Positions 9,999 through 20,852 of a DNA stretch of 64,000 bases are shown piece after piece. Both the position numbers and the translations under genes were made by a program. This stretch comes from a virus: positions 1-64,000 of IMG/VR virus record IMGVR_UViG_3300037088_000882, one strand, 5' to 3'. The stretch's first letter is position 1. Each line of letters opens with the position of its first letter. The notes below the pieces were generated by a model. The model had not been told where the DNA came from. It did not search any database and saw only the letters and a list, made by a program, of their open reading frames with translations.

Positions 9999-10609
9999 TG
10001 CCTTTAATACCTGCACAGATGCAATCTTTGATACAGCTTAAGGCTGCATCTCAGTTAATGGCTGGGAGTAAGTTACCTGATATAATCTCGGCTGTGTCCA
10101 TGGCAACGTGTCAGTATTTAATGGCTGTTTCTGTTGTGAATAGCACAAATATAGTTGTGGGTCCAGGAGCTGGAACTCAGACTGGGACGGTAACAGGATT
10201 ATTTCCACAAGCAATGTCGGCTCTTATGTTTTTCAGAGCGTCGTCTCAAGGGCTTGTGGGAAGAGATTTGCCTAAATTATTTGATGCTGTTTCTTTTGGA
10301 GTCACGACATCTGTTATGACCTCCGTATTGGTTCAAGGAACCGTGATTGGAGGAGGGCCAGGCACTGGAACAGGTAAGATCTTAGGGTTGGTTCCAACGG
10401 GCTTGGAAGCGTTTATTTTGGCTCAGGAAATCTTTAGATTAATTTCGGGATCTAAAATAAGAGAGATTGTATCTTCAATGGCTTTTGGGATATGTAACCA
10501 TATTACGACTACGGGTATAGTCATATTGACTGATATAGGGGCTTTTACACCGCCCCCTGTTGGTCCTGTGCCAATACCCGCAGCACCAGGAATAGGAAGA
10601 TTAGTTTAA
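9998..10609 (+). CDS. Triple-repeat glycine-rich protein next to the spike
   Basis: 203 residues built from three tandem ~60-residue repeats. Each has a helical A/L-rich part ending in a G-[SR]-[KD]-[LI] step followed by an amphipathic helix. The first two continue into a glycine loop (GPGAGTQTGTVTGL, GPGTGTGKILGL), while the third ends in a Pro-rich tail. I do not recognise the family. The gene overlaps the spike gene by 1 nt and precedes the largest baseplate gene, so a structural or spike-associated role is likely. The repeats could form a small trimer-like unit within one chain; that is inference. Confidence 0.7.
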   Translation: MPLIPAQMQSLIQLKAASQLMAGSKLPDIISAVSMATCQYLMAVSVVNSTNIVVGPGAGTQTGTVTGLFPQAMSALMFFRASSQGLVGRDLPKLFDAVSFGVTTSVMTSVLVQGTVIGGGPGTGTGKILGLVPTGLEAFILAQEIFRLISGSKIREIVSSMAFGICNHITTTGIVILTDIGAFTPPPVGPVPIPAAPGIGRLV

Positions 10610-10611
10610 TC

Positions 10612-13600
10612 ATGACGACTCCTTTAAACACCATACTATCGTATCAGTCATTGGATCTAACTCCTTTTGAGATTCGGGGAGTTAAATCTGGGATGAATAA
10701 CGCTTATTCCACAGGCCCTGTTTATGATGGAGGTGTCTATAATCCTCCTAACAGTACCGTACTTGGAAGTGATGGCTCTTTTAGTCCTCTGGATAGTACT
10801 GTTAGGAATTTTACAGGATTTAGTGCGTCATCTCTTCAAGTTGCAGATAAAGTCATTGCAAATGACACTACTTTTACGGTAACTGGAATATTGAGTTCGA
10901 ATAGTTTTGGTTTGAATGCAATACCTACTTTTGAAGGTATTTATCAAATCATCCTTAATTTAGGTTCGAGGGATTACATTGTTGAACCAGATTCTTTAAA
11001 GAATACTTTAACTGGCCTTGCATCTTTTACAAGTGGCAGTAAGGTAGTAGATGGTACATCAACATTATGGTCATCTCAACTTGCTCCTGGAGACTTTATA
11101 AAGGCTGATTATTATCAACAATATTATAAGATTGACCATACAGTAAGTAATACGTCTTTAGTTCTTACCTCTCCCTTTGCAGGAGATACTTCGAGTACCT
11201 CTTATACTGCAAAAAGGTGGGCTATTGGTCGAACTGATATTCAGTATTCGAATAATGATGTTACGCTCGACACTAAATCAGGACGTTGGAAATATGATGC
11301 TACAACGGGAAGTGAAATCTCAACCTCTTTAAGTTTGAGCCCTCTGGCTGATGGCATTGATTTAGCCTTTACTAAGACTATCGTTCAAAATGCTCCTGAT
11401 CTTATGGACATTGCAGTTGTAACCAATAAGGTTTTTTCACAAAAGACCCAATACGATACTTTTCAATACTCACTTCCTGTCGTACCTTATCCTGAAGAAT
11501 CTTTTTCGTTGAAGATCAATGATATTCCTCAAGTTAGGAATCAGGATTATGCCTTAAATTATACTCAGAATCCTATTTACTCTCCACCGCCTCCACCTAG
11601 TCAGCGTTTTGTTGCCAATTTAATGTTTTTAAAAGAATTAGATGCAACACCTAGCACGTCCGTGACCGAGACGGGAAATTTTTATATCATTGATGCTCAA
11701 GGAAAACCAGTTAATGAGATATTGCCAGGTTCGGAGCATATAAATATTGGTGGTTTCGATCAGGTTGTCTACAGGGATTATATTCTTGAACCAAATGCAG
11801 GTGCTATTGATGCCATAGAATCTGTTATAGGGGAACCCATTGTTAAGTATGTAGCGACAGATTACAGTGATAAAATCAATCATGGTTTTAGCGTAACCCT
11901 TAATGGGAATCCTCAAAAGGTATCTTATCCAGCAGAATCTACAGATGATATTTTATTTCAATTTGATTTTGGTAGATTAAAGCCAGCTGCTCAAGATCAT
12001 CCCGGGATCGGAGATGTCTACGAAGTTAATTACATGGTTGAGGCGACTACTCAAACTCAAGTTATAAAAGTCACTACTGGGACTAGTTCATTACAGACTG
12101 CTCTATTTCCTATAGAACAAGGTTCAATATTTCTACAAAAAAATCAAATATATCTCAATGAGGATGTTGATTTTGCAGTCAGTTATCTTACTGGATGGGT
12201 TTATTTTGTTAATCCCTTAGTTCCTGGGGACTTAATCGATATTACCTATACTCCTTTATCTAAGCAAGTTAACGACTTAACATACTCAGATGGGACATCT
12301 TACTGTACTGTTTTAGATTCTCGATTACAAGTAAACGGTACGAGTTTTCAGTTTGGTATGTTAAATACTCGCATAGATGCTTCTTCTATTAATGTTTTAC
12401 GTGTTTTTAATGAGAGTCGAGAAGCTGAATATTCTTTGGCTGGTATAAAGGTTGCTTCTGGAGGAATTATTCAGCTAAGCCCTGATACTTTGAATGTTTC
12501 TATTGGAATAAGTCCAACTGATGTGGTCCTAGCTGATTATATTTTTCCAAATGAAACTACTGAATATGCTCCTATTTTTCAGAATTTATTACAGATTAAA
12601 CAAGGAACATCCTTTTTTTACTTTGAGGGTATCGATTTAACTTCAGAAATAATACCGGGTACCGTGGTCAGTGCAAAGATGCCTGATGGGGCCACTCAAT
12701 TTTTCTTTTTGGTAAATAATGTTTCTTATGATCTTGTGGGAACAAAAGTTTCTCTCGCGTCTCCTATTCCAGCAGATTTAACTAACCCAAAAGTTTTTGT
12801 TGCTGATGACTCGGTTAATTTTTATAGTGTGGGATATGCAGCAAATCCTATAATTTCTGGTTCAACAAATATCTCCTTTGTAAACGCGAATATAGTTAAT
12901 TTATTTAGAAGTAAGACACTTATAGAAATTGGAGGGGCCCTTTATCAGGCTTTATCTGCCTCTTATGATCCTGTCTCAAAAACTACAATTGTTTCATTAA
13001 CTTCTGAAGTAACAACTGATTATACTAATGTTGGAATTCTTTCAAGTATCCAATACAGTGATAGCCCTGTTTATCTTGCTGGGGATACAGAAATAATTCC
13101 TTCGATGCCTATAATAACATTAGTTAAACAACCTGTGTTTACAATGACTATGACTAATGCCAGTGATCGCATTTTACAGGTAACCTCTGATTCCTCAGGA
13201 CTCACTGTAGATGGTACAGCATATCCTTATAGTTCAAACACATACATTTCTGATATGTCCGCATCAATATCCTCAGCAAACATTGCCGGTTTGGTTTTAA
13301 ATACTTATGTACCTGGATGGCAGTCTAATAAAATTATTTCTGGACAAAATCTTTCAGTTTATACCGATTCAAATACTTTGTTAAATGCTTCTGATGCTTT
13401 ACGTTATCGTTATGATGGTATTGGGAGTTTTATTGACACGACTTCTTTTACGATTAGTAATGCAGGTACAATTTTATTAACTAACCCTTTAAGTATGCTC
13501 GATCGATATGAACTTGATTATATGGGAAGAAAATATCTTTATGATAATCAGGTGAAATATTCTTTGAGGTATTTTGTAACCTTACCTGCTAAGTCAAAGG

Positions 13601-16512
13601 TAACAGCTTCTTTTCAATATAATAATTTGGATCAATTCTATATTCAGGTTCTTGATCAAAGGCAGTTTTTTGAGCAAGTCACTATCCCGAGAATGACTAA
13701 TGAGGCTATTCAACTAAATGGGAATGTAGGTCAAGGTGGGCAGGTCTCGGGTGATTCGGGAGGTCAGCCTTCTGATGGAGGCATTGCGGGGGATGAGTAT
13801 AGAAGAAAAGATGCTGAAATAGAATGTCGAGTATTCAAGAACATTTACGACTTTTTTGAACATCGTCTTGAAGCTTTTGGTAATGAGATGGATGCTGCAA
13901 CGGGACTTAGGATCTTTAATAATGATGGTTATTTCTCAGATTCTGAACAACTTGCAGCTTTTAAATCAGTTAACAGGATATTTCCTTTTCCTGATTATAC
14001 GAATATGGAACCAGTAAAGGTTAATCCTTTAACTGGGTATTTTTTTGATACCAAAGCCTTTTTCACATACAATAGTACGGGTGTTCATAGTGTTGGTGGA
14101 AAGACTCGTTGGAAAAGTCAGTTAAATTCAGGCGATTTTATCGGACGTTACGATTCTACTCAAGTTTACTCTATTGCTACAGTTGTCTCGGATTCTTCAT
14201 TAGTTTTATCAACTCCTTTTCAACAGCCTACCACAACTCGGCGCCGTGGGGATAAGTACACTGCTTCAGCTGCATTTCCCCTTTACGATGATGATGGATA
14301 TCTTGGACCTAAGCTTATAGGATCTGAGAGTGAAGATTTTAGCTTATCTGATGGGGATGTTTTTGATATTTATATGAGCCTTAATCATCCTGATTTTGCT
14401 CATCATCAATATGTTTTTAACGATCCTCCTTATCCGTCTTCTTTATTTTTACCAGGAGTGGATGAACTTAGTGCAAATTCGGTTGCACAGATTTTATCAA
14501 ATAATATTCCAGGTCTTATTGTTACTGCTGAAACAGTCTTGGATGATACTCAGACATTTGGTTATCGTACAGGATTAGTTTTAAGAACAAAAGACAGGAC
14601 AAATAATATTTATACTGGGAACGGCCAAGCGGTCGAAAAGCTTGGTTTTGGGTTTAATACGTATGCTTATGGAAACTGGGATAGGACAGATCATTTTCCT
14701 GAGACTGTTGCTGATTCTTCCGAAATTAGAGGCTTAAGAAGTGAAATTGCTAATGATATAGGTCCTTTACTTTCAGTCCCTAATAAAATTCATCGAGTAG
14801 ATTCTACAAATATAGTCTTTGTAAATGACTTACTAGGAAATCTGATTCCATCAAATTCTCGAATTATTTCACAAGTTGAGATTCCTCGGTTATTTGTTGA
14901 AATAGCATCTGAGCAACAAATTTTACAAGAGCATTTAGCCTCTTATGTTAATACACAGCAAGCGCTAATAAAAGCTATTGACGCAGATACAAGTGCTTAT
15001 GCTTATTTTGCTTATGATACGAATATAATTTCGACTTATGAAGGTAAAGAGGCTCCATGGGCTTGGGCTCTTGATTTTTCTGAACAAAGTCAGATAATCC
15101 ATGGGGTTGATAGTACAGGGATAGGTGTCCCAATAGTTGGTCCTGGAGACACGACTATTGCTAGTCAAAATTCTTTCATTCTTTACCATCCAGGTTTAAA
15201 TGATCTTCGAATTTTAAATTCTGGTAATCTTGCCAATCCTTATTATCCTGTTGTGGTTTATGAAAATAATGGACAAGTTGTTGATGGTACCTGGACAAAT
15301 ATGGATCCAACAGTATCCTCTGAGTATAGTTTGCCTAATGCAGCTATTTTTACTGTGAGCTCTGCTGCTTTAATGACTATTGCTCCTGATCCCCTTTTCA
15401 CGACTCCTAATGTGAATGCAACTGCTACCTCGTTAGGTTTTAATTGGACATCTTCGGTTTTTAGTGATTGGTCATTTATGTATGTTAATTATCCAAATCT
15501 ATCGGATATGGTTAATGTTGTTAATAATAGTCCTGGATTTTTTGTAACGCCTGGAATTTATAGTTTGAATTACGATTATACAGACTTAAGTAATTCAGGA
15601 ACTGTTCCACAGATTATATATACTGGCCCTAATTCTCCAGCTTTTAGTTTTTATTATAACAGAGCTGATACAACCGCTTATTATGATATTGATACGACTG
15701 CAATTGTGATAACTAAGTATCAGGATGTTAATTTTGTTTCTAGAGATGAGTTTCTTTATACCTCTTATCCAACTCTAGGCCAGTTAGAAACAGGCCTAAG
15801 AGGAGTCTCGGACACTTCTGTGGAGACCATGTTCGATCCATCTTATTCTTATGGGAGTCTAGCTTCGGATAGCGGTACAGTTAGCAGAACCTCTCCTGGA
15901 ACTTATACTTTATTCCCAGCAGCAGTGCCATTATTTACTGTTGATTTTGATATGCAAAATGCTAGTTATGCGACAAATCCTACTTCTTTAATTTTAAGCT
16001 GGTTTACTAATAGTGTTTTTCAGTCTAATGCCTTTGATTATGGCACTGAAACCATATATGATCTTAAAGCAAGTATAAATAATAGTATGGCTTCATTAAT
16101 GGCTTATGGCCCTTCTTTATATGATGCTGATTTTGCCGCTTCTTTTAATAATGCAACAGGGTTTATTTTTCCATCTGCAAATTTTTCTCGAGGTCTTAGA
16201 GATTGTACCGTTGCTTATCAAACTATCTCGGATAGAATTTTAAATAATCGAGACTCCTCTGATACTGTACGAATAGGTTATCTTACAGATAGAACTGATT
16301 ATTTAGGCTTAAGTAGAGAAAATCAAATAAAAAATGATGTTGTTACTGAGCAAATCTTAAGGAATTCAGATGGCGGGCCAAGCGATTTATACGTATGGGC
16401 TAATAATAGATTTAATAGGAGGCAAGGGTGTTACTCGAGACTCAATCAGATTCAACAACAAATAGCATCAAATCAGTCGGCTCTGAATATAAACAAGAGC
16501 CTGACACAGTAG
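10612..16512 (+). CDS. Giant baseplate/tail surface protein
   Basis: 1966 residues, the largest gene here. It is beta-rich with no signal peptide. It contains at least two copies of a module with the pattern V-x-G-x-T-x-W-x-S-x-L-x-x-GDFI...SL-V-L-x-[ST]-PF (about residues 142-195 and 1161-1215). It also has several strand-turn-strand modules where an 'x-VNG-x-V-x-DY' type hairpin is followed by 'GD-x-I-D-I-x-Y' (e.g. near 510-550), a Pro-rich hinge (about 325-332) and a Gly/Ser-rich linker near 1040-1060. Such multi-domain proteins form the outer wedge or fibre network. The exact structural counterpart is unknown. Confidence 0.75.
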   Translation: MTTPLNTILSYQSLDLTPFEIRGVKSGMNNAYSTGPVYDGGVYNPPNSTVLGSDGSFSPLDSTVRNFTGFSASSLQVADKVIANDTTFTVTGILSSNSFGLNAIPTFEGIYQIILNLGSRDYIVEPDSLKNTLTGLASFTSGSKVVDGTSTLWSSQLAPGDFIKADYYQQYYKIDHTVSNTSLVLTSPFAGDTSSTSYTAKRWAIGRTDIQYSNNDVTLDTKSGRWKYDATTGSEISTSLSLSPLADGIDLAFTKTIVQNAPDLMDIAVVTNKVFSQKTQYDTFQYSLPVVPYPEESFSLKINDIPQVRNQDYALNYTQNPIYSPPPPPSQRFVANLMFLKELDATPSTSVTETGNFYIIDAQGKPVNEILPGSEHINIGGFDQVVYRDYILEPNAGAIDAIESVIGEPIVKYVATDYSDKINHGFSVTLNGNPQKVSYPAESTDDILFQFDFGRLKPAAQDHPGIGDVYEVNYMVEATTQTQVIKVTTGTSSLQTALFPIEQGSIFLQKNQIYLNEDVDFAVSYLTGWVYFVNPLVPGDLIDITYTPLSKQVNDLTYSDGTSYCTVLDSRLQVNGTSFQFGMLNTRIDASSINVLRVFNESREAEYSLAGIKVASGGIIQLSPDTLNVSIGISPTDVVLADYIFPNETTEYAPIFQNLLQIKQGTSFFYFEGIDLTSEIIPGTVVSAKMPDGATQFFFLVNNVSYDLVGTKVSLASPIPADLTNPKVFVADDSVNFYSVGYAANPIISGSTNISFVNANIVNLFRSKTLIEIGGALYQALSASYDPVSKTTIVSLTSEVTTDYTNVGILSSIQYSDSPVYLAGDTEIIPSMPIITLVKQPVFTMTMTNASDRILQVTSDSSGLTVDGTAYPYSSNTYISDMSASISSANIAGLVLNTYVPGWQSNKIISGQNLSVYTDSNTLLNASDALRYRYDGIGSFIDTTSFTISNAGTILLTNPLSMLDRYELDYMGRKYLYDNQVKYSLRYFVTLPAKSKVTASFQYNNLDQFYIQVLDQRQFFEQVTIPRMTNEAIQLNGNVGQGGQVSGDSGGQPSDGGIAGDEYRRKDAEIECRVFKNIYDFFEHRLEAFGNEMDAATGLRIFNNDGYFSDSEQLAAFKSVNRIFPFPDYTNMEPVKVNPLTGYFFDTKAFFTYNSTGVHSVGGKTRWKSQLNSGDFIGRYDSTQVYSIATVVSDSSLVLSTPFQQPTTTRRRGDKYTASAAFPLYDDDGYLGPKLIGSESEDFSLSDGDVFDIYMSLNHPDFAHHQYVFNDPPYPSSLFLPGVDELSANSVAQILSNNIPGLIVTAETVLDDTQTFGYRTGLVLRTKDRTNNIYTGNGQAVEKLGFGFNTYAYGNWDRTDHFPETVADSSEIRGLRSEIANDIGPLLSVPNKIHRVDSTNIVFVNDLLGNLIPSNSRIISQVEIPRLFVEIASEQQILQEHLASYVNTQQALIKAIDADTSAYAYFAYDTNIISTYEGKEAPWAWALDFSEQSQIIHGVDSTGIGVPIVGPGDTTIASQNSFILYHPGLNDLRILNSGNLANPYYPVVVYENNGQVVDGTWTNMDPTVSSEYSLPNAAIFTVSSAALMTIAPDPLFTTPNVNATATSLGFNWTSSVFSDWSFMYVNYPNLSDMVNVVNNSPGFFVTPGIYSLNYDYTDLSNSGTVPQIIYTGPNSPAFSFYYNRADTTAYYDIDTTAIVITKYQDVNFVSRDEFLYTSYPTLGQLETGLRGVSDTSVETMFDPSYSYGSLASDSGTVSRTSPGTYTLFPAAVPLFTVDFDMQNASYATNPTSLILSWFTNSVFQSNAFDYGTETIYDLKASINNSMASLMAYGPSLYDADFAASFNNATGFIFPSANFSRGLRDCTVAYQTISDRILNNRDSSDTVRIGYLTDRTDYLGLSRENQIKNDVVTEQILRNSDGGPSDLYVWANNRFNRRQGCYSRLNQIQQQIASNQSALNINKSLTQ

Positions 16513-16655
16513 AGGAAGTCCTTTATTGGAAAAAAGCCAGTAAAGAAAGCCCTATTGCCCAGACCTTGGAAGAAATGACGGGATTACTTGGGCATGTTAT
16601 TACTGTGTATAGTAAAGATATGGAAAAACAATTAAATAAATTAAAGAGATTTTAA
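16428..16655 (+). CDS. Small charged protein with GTG start overlapping the giant gene
   Basis: 75 residues starting with GTG at 16428, preceded by a perfect AGGAGG at 16418-16423. The ribosome binding site and start lie inside the end of the previous gene, giving an 85-nt overlap in a different frame. The product is acidic at its N-terminus and helical with a basic C-terminal tail (KQLNKLKRF). The strong binding site and tight join to the next gene (1 nt) argue that it is real. Function unknown; possibly a baseplate assembly factor. Confidence 0.7.
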   Translation: MLLETQSDSTTNSIKSVGSEYKQEPDTVEEVLYWKKASKESPIAQTLEEMTGLLGHVITVYSKDMEKQLNKLKRF

Positions 16656-16656
16656 T

Positions 16657-18435
16657 ATGCCTACATCAAGTATGGATTTTCAAGGTAAGATAACGACGTA
16701 TCCTTATGTAGCTCCTTCATCAACTGTGACACAAGGAACTTCATCAGGTTCATCGGGTTCTTCCTCCTCGTCCTCTGTAAGTAGTAATACCATATCTGGA
16801 CTAGAATCTTTTATTGCTCAAGCAGAAAAAGCTATTACTTTAATTCCAACCAGTGTGGGGTCAACGGGAACTCCTGGGGCTTTTTCTGTAGGTAATGATA
16901 GTTGGGCTACCGCCTCGATTGCAGATTTGACTTTTATAAAGACCATGACAAATAATTTGAATCAAGCTTTAAAAGGTTTGAATGCCTTAGTTTCTGTATT
17001 GACTAAAGTTCTTAGAATTGTTCAACTGTTTATCAGTGGGTTTAATTCTTTTTCTAAATTAATATTGGCCGCAATAAACTACACTCAGACTCAATTAAAT
17101 AAATACGCTAATGATGCCTTAAAATTTGGGCTTTATGTAAATATTGTAGCTCCACCTGCTTTTTATTCAAAGAATCCTAATGATACCAATACAGTCATGA
17201 AGTCTCGGGGAGGGTTTGATGGATTTATTTCGAGATTACAGGGATCTTTAAATGACACTTCAGATAAGAATCGGCCAACATTTAACGATACTTCTTTAGT
17301 AGGGGGCTGGGTTATACTTCTTGATGCAGAATCGACAGATAAAATATTTACTGGATTACAGCAGTTAACCTCGATGTTTGATTTCATGCATTTGTTTGGA
17401 CTGAATTTAGCTCCTCCTGCTCCAAAAAATCTTCAAGGGAAATGTGGCCTTTTCCAAAAGCCTGGTGATACTACTAAGAATTTTGGAATTCAAGTTCAAT
17501 GGGATCAAAATTATATGTCTTCTGCTTTCCTGCTTTCTAGGAGTCAGAGTCCTGGAGGAGTTCTAAAAACAGTTCCTTATGTTCCTACTTGTTTAATGGA
17601 TAATAAAGAAACAGGCGAGCAAGGCTTAATTACCGTAGCAAAGGATTTAATTGCTGATCTTTTTGCAGGGGTTCCTTATACGCCTCCTACAAAAGATGAA
17701 ATCGTTTATGAAGACCCATCCTTTCCTGCCGTTTTGATTTCGAATCCAGGATTCTCTACAACGGTGAGTTATATAGACACAAACATTCCAGATGGTGTTC
17801 CTTGCCTTTATTACGTGGCCCAGGCTTGTGGTGAGGGTGGCCTTATTAAAGGCCCGTACTCAACTGAATTATGCGTCCCTATAAAGAAATGTAATGATGC
17901 TTTCAATGTGGCGGATATAATAGCTCAGCCCAATGCTCGATTCGAATTTATCTCTGTTGGAGGAATGGGGCAATTAGGGAAATGGTCTTCAATTCAAATG
18001 ACCGCAATGATTCCATGGTTTGTTGAAATAATAGGTGAATTGAATAAGCTTATCAATGCTGTAAAAGGAATGATTAAGAGTGCTTCCGATTCTTTTCTGG
18101 ATTTTCTTAATCAGATTGCAGCAAAAGTGCAATTATTTATAAATATTATAAATACTATTGCATACATTATAGATGCTTTTAAGACTTTTATTTTGGGTGA
18201 GTCCATAAGTTTTCTGGAACTTCCTCCCGTTATTGGAGGGATGTCTAATTTTGTTCAAAGAATAAAAAATGCTAAACCTCCAGTAGTTAATGGGCAACAA
18301 CAAAATTTTAGTGGCCCAGACGGTATTTCTATTGGAGTTGTTTTTACTTATGGTGCTGGAGGAGCAGATGTGGCTCTAGCACAAACAATAGCAAAGAGTT
18401 TGAGTTTCATTACATCTCTTTTTGTGTCAAAGTAG
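16657..18435 (+). CDS. Structural protein with Ser-rich N-terminus and fibronectin-like middle
   Basis: 592 residues. A Ser/Gly-rich N-terminal linker (about residues 20-50) leads into a helical segment (VLTKVLRIVQLFISGFNSF). A beta-rich middle (about 255-410) has an Ig/FN3-like pattern with conserved Cys-containing strands (e.g. CLYYVAQACGEGG). Hydrophobic helices follow around 450-515 (LFINIINTIAYIIDAF). Placement between baseplate genes suggests a baseplate wedge component. I cannot name the family. Confidence 0.65.
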   Translation: MPTSSMDFQGKITTYPYVAPSSTVTQGTSSGSSGSSSSSSVSSNTISGLESFIAQAEKAITLIPTSVGSTGTPGAFSVGNDSWATASIADLTFIKTMTNNLNQALKGLNALVSVLTKVLRIVQLFISGFNSFSKLILAAINYTQTQLNKYANDALKFGLYVNIVAPPAFYSKNPNDTNTVMKSRGGFDGFISRLQGSLNDTSDKNRPTFNDTSLVGGWVILLDAESTDKIFTGLQQLTSMFDFMHLFGLNLAPPAPKNLQGKCGLFQKPGDTTKNFGIQVQWDQNYMSSAFLLSRSQSPGGVLKTVPYVPTCLMDNKETGEQGLITVAKDLIADLFAGVPYTPPTKDEIVYEDPSFPAVLISNPGFSTTVSYIDTNIPDGVPCLYYVAQACGEGGLIKGPYSTELCVPIKKCNDAFNVADIIAQPNARFEFISVGGMGQLGKWSSIQMTAMIPWFVEIIGELNKLINAVKGMIKSASDSFLDFLNQIAAKVQLFINIINTIAYIIDAFKTFILGESISFLELPPVIGGMSNFVQRIKNAKPPVVNGQQQNFSGPDGISIGVVFTYGAGGADVALAQTIAKSLSFITSLFVSK

Positions 18436-18441
18436 GTTATT

Positions 18442-20085
18442 ATGGCAGAATCTGCACAAGTTTTACAAACAACAACGTCAGATCTTAATAGAGTTGCTCA
18501 ATTTATTGCGGGTAATACCGTTTCTAATATGCGTCTTGAACAGACTCGTATTAATAAAAGGATTTTGATTAATCAGGATCGTTTATTGAGGCTTAGAAGT
18601 AATGAAAATTTAATTAAGGCTAGAATATATAATAATGTCGATCAGGCTGAAATACAGTCTAATTTAGCTGCTGGTGCAAATACTCAAGTTGATCCTTCCC
18701 AGGCAATGAGGGTCCCTTCCATAGCTCCTACCCCGGATCGGGGCATTGCTACGGCAAAATTTAAAGCTTATACGTCGATGTACGGTATTGCTCAGCTTGA
18801 TGCTGAAATTAATAGGGTCAATAATGATGTCATGACCGTGCAGGCTCAGATTAGAAGTGATCAAAAAGCTTTAATTCAAATACAAGCAGCTATTGATACC
18901 GCGATACAGAATAAGCCGAAGAGCTTTTTAGACTCTGCTCTTGGTAGGGTAGTTCTTCCTTCAGCAGAAGATCTCCAGAAGGATAAACTTGCAAAGTCTC
19001 GTATTTATAACCTTGTTTTTTTACAGCAGTTAAGTACTCTTTATTTAAATTATACCACATCTGCTACTTTAACTAAGATTGAGGGAACATCTGAGACTCA
19101 AACGGCTCTTCAACTTCAGCGTGGATTTCCTGATGAAGTAAAACTTCCTGAGACATTAATAAGCATTAGATCCAAGTTCTGGGCTCATGGTCAGCAATTC
19201 CAGGATAATACGGGATCTGATACGGATATTAATTTTGTGAGAGGTTCTGATGCTTTAAATTTTGATGATCCTGGCAGTGACCAGAATATAGTTGTTTTAG
19301 ATAAATGGGTATCTATTTTAAGAAATGTTGGGAAAAACACTAAAATAACCACAGATGTGGCTCAATTTATTAAAGATAATGTAGTTATCACTAATAATAC
19401 TACTGTATCTGAAGGCATTGAAAGAAAACCAGATCCAACATTATCTACAAGTAATTCTATGAACATAAGGACTCAAAGTTACCCTGCTACGGCGGTGGCT
19501 TTAGGGCCTTTGTATATTGGTTCATTTGAGATTCCTTCTATTACAGAATCTGTTAGGAAATGGTGGAAAACTAAACAAACCCAATACACTCCTTTGCCTG
19601 CATGCCCGAATGTTGTTATTACGCCTGCTACCAATACTGATTTAAAAACCAGAAATGCTGAGGCAGCAAATCAAGCCCTTATAAATGCTGGACAAAGTGC
19701 TTTTGAAGATGCCCTTGTTTCTGCTCACATTTTACAGTTACAAACGCATGTGAAAAATACTCTGCCTAGTGATGCCCCAGACTGGGTCATACAATTTAAC
19801 ACTCTTTTTAACACTAATTATGTTGGACAGATAGCTTATCCTTTAATTACCGAAAACACTACCACTTATTTCCCTCAATATCAGGCCACCATTACGAGAG
19901 TCACAGCTACTCAGGCTAATATTAATCAGGCCTATGTCACTTCTCAAAATATTGCTAATTCACAAAGAAGTCCACAAACAAACACATATATAAGTGTTAT
20001 GACTTCTGGAAAAACGCCTTATGTAATTAATAATTCTGGTTCTTTGGTAATATATGAGTTCTGGACCGAAGTTAAAACGACTTAA
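18442..20085 (+). CDS. Coiled-coil baseplate-region protein
   Basis: 547 residues. Residues ~10-65 and ~120-160 are strongly helical with heptad-like spacing (RLEQTRINKRILINQDRLL; INRVNNDVMTVQAQI). The rest is mixed, ending in a beta-rich tail. No catalytic motif or export signal. It follows its neighbour by 6 nt and is preceded by TAGG. A structural role in the baseplate is inferred from the operon only. Confidence 0.6.
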   Translation: MAESAQVLQTTTSDLNRVAQFIAGNTVSNMRLEQTRINKRILINQDRLLRLRSNENLIKARIYNNVDQAEIQSNLAAGANTQVDPSQAMRVPSIAPTPDRGIATAKFKAYTSMYGIAQLDAEINRVNNDVMTVQAQIRSDQKALIQIQAAIDTAIQNKPKSFLDSALGRVVLPSAEDLQKDKLAKSRIYNLVFLQQLSTLYLNYTTSATLTKIEGTSETQTALQLQRGFPDEVKLPETLISIRSKFWAHGQQFQDNTGSDTDINFVRGSDALNFDDPGSDQNIVVLDKWVSILRNVGKNTKITTDVAQFIKDNVVITNNTTVSEGIERKPDPTLSTSNSMNIRTQSYPATAVALGPLYIGSFEIPSITESVRKWWKTKQTQYTPLPACPNVVITPATNTDLKTRNAEAANQALINAGQSAFEDALVSAHILQLQTHVKNTLPSDAPDWVIQFNTLFNTNYVGQIAYPLITENTTTYFPQYQATITRVTATQANINQAYVTSQNIANSQRSPQTNTYISVMTSGKTPYVINNSGSLVIYEFWTEVKTT

Positions 20086-20113
20086 TAATGTTCTAATAAG
20101 AGAATCATGAATT

Positions 20114-20836
20114 ATGTCTTTCGATTTAAATTTATCCACTGTATGCGACCATAGAATCGATAAAGAATCTGTGTCATTAGAATCTGACCAGAGGTCTATT
20201 CGATCCTTGCAACCTATTGCGTCATCTAATGTAGCTGTTTTTGCATCCAGTACCCAATTATCGAAGGGTCTTTATAGTTTAGTCTTTGATTCGACAGAAA
20301 ATATTCCAATAAACCAGACTCGAAAGGTTTATTTGGCCTATAAATGGAGATCACCTGAAGATTTTTTTCAATTAAGTTACAACACTCTTAGCAATTATTG
20401 CCCAAAATGTGTGGGATTAAATCAGGTAGATGACGTGAGTTATGATGCTAATGGCGATTTTTACACACTTAGGAATGAGCCATTATTGCTTCAAAATCTC
20501 GAAAAATTCACGGTCACGGAATTACAAAGCAATCCTTTTCAATTATTTGTAGGTACTAATCTGGTAAAATTACTTGGTCAAAGAATCTCAGATACAAGTT
20601 ATATGTCGACGAAAATAACTCAAGAAATAAATACGGCTTTGCAAGCCTTGAAAAGCTTACAGGATCAACAACGTTTTACGAAAAGGCCTGTTACAAGTGG
20701 AGAGCTTTTGGATAAAGTAGTCAGTATAAAAGTTAATTTCGATCAAGCTGATCCAAGTATTTTACGAGCTTTTGTTGTTGCTCAGGCTAAGTCAGGGAAA
20801 AGTGTGAATTTCACTCAATTTTTAAAGATTGCTTAA
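20114..20836 (+). CDS. Baseplate wedge protein, gp25-like position
   Basis: 240 residues. An N-terminal beta-rich part with one CPKC pair (about residues 98-101) leads into a region resembling gp25-type wedge subunits: SNPFQLFVGTNLVKLLGQRI, a helix, then RPVTSGELLDKVVSIKVNFD. The next gene encodes a baseplate J/gp6-like protein, the classical gp25-gp6 neighbour pair. In T4, gp25 joins the wedge to the sheath. The similarity is by pattern only. The CxxC suggests a possible metal or disulfide site with no partner pair visible. Confidence 0.6.
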   Translation: MSFDLNLSTVCDHRIDKESVSLESDQRSIRSLQPIASSNVAVFASSTQLSKGLYSLVFDSTENIPINQTRKVYLAYKWRSPEDFFQLSYNTLSNYCPKCVGLNQVDDVSYDANGDFYTLRNEPLLLQNLEKFTVTELQSNPFQLFVGTNLVKLLGQRISDTSYMSTKITQEINTALQALKSLQDQQRFTKRPVTSGELLDKVVSIKVNFDQADPSILRAFVVAQAKSGKSVNFTQFLKIA

Positions 20837-20852
20837 AAAGGATGAAGCTGTA

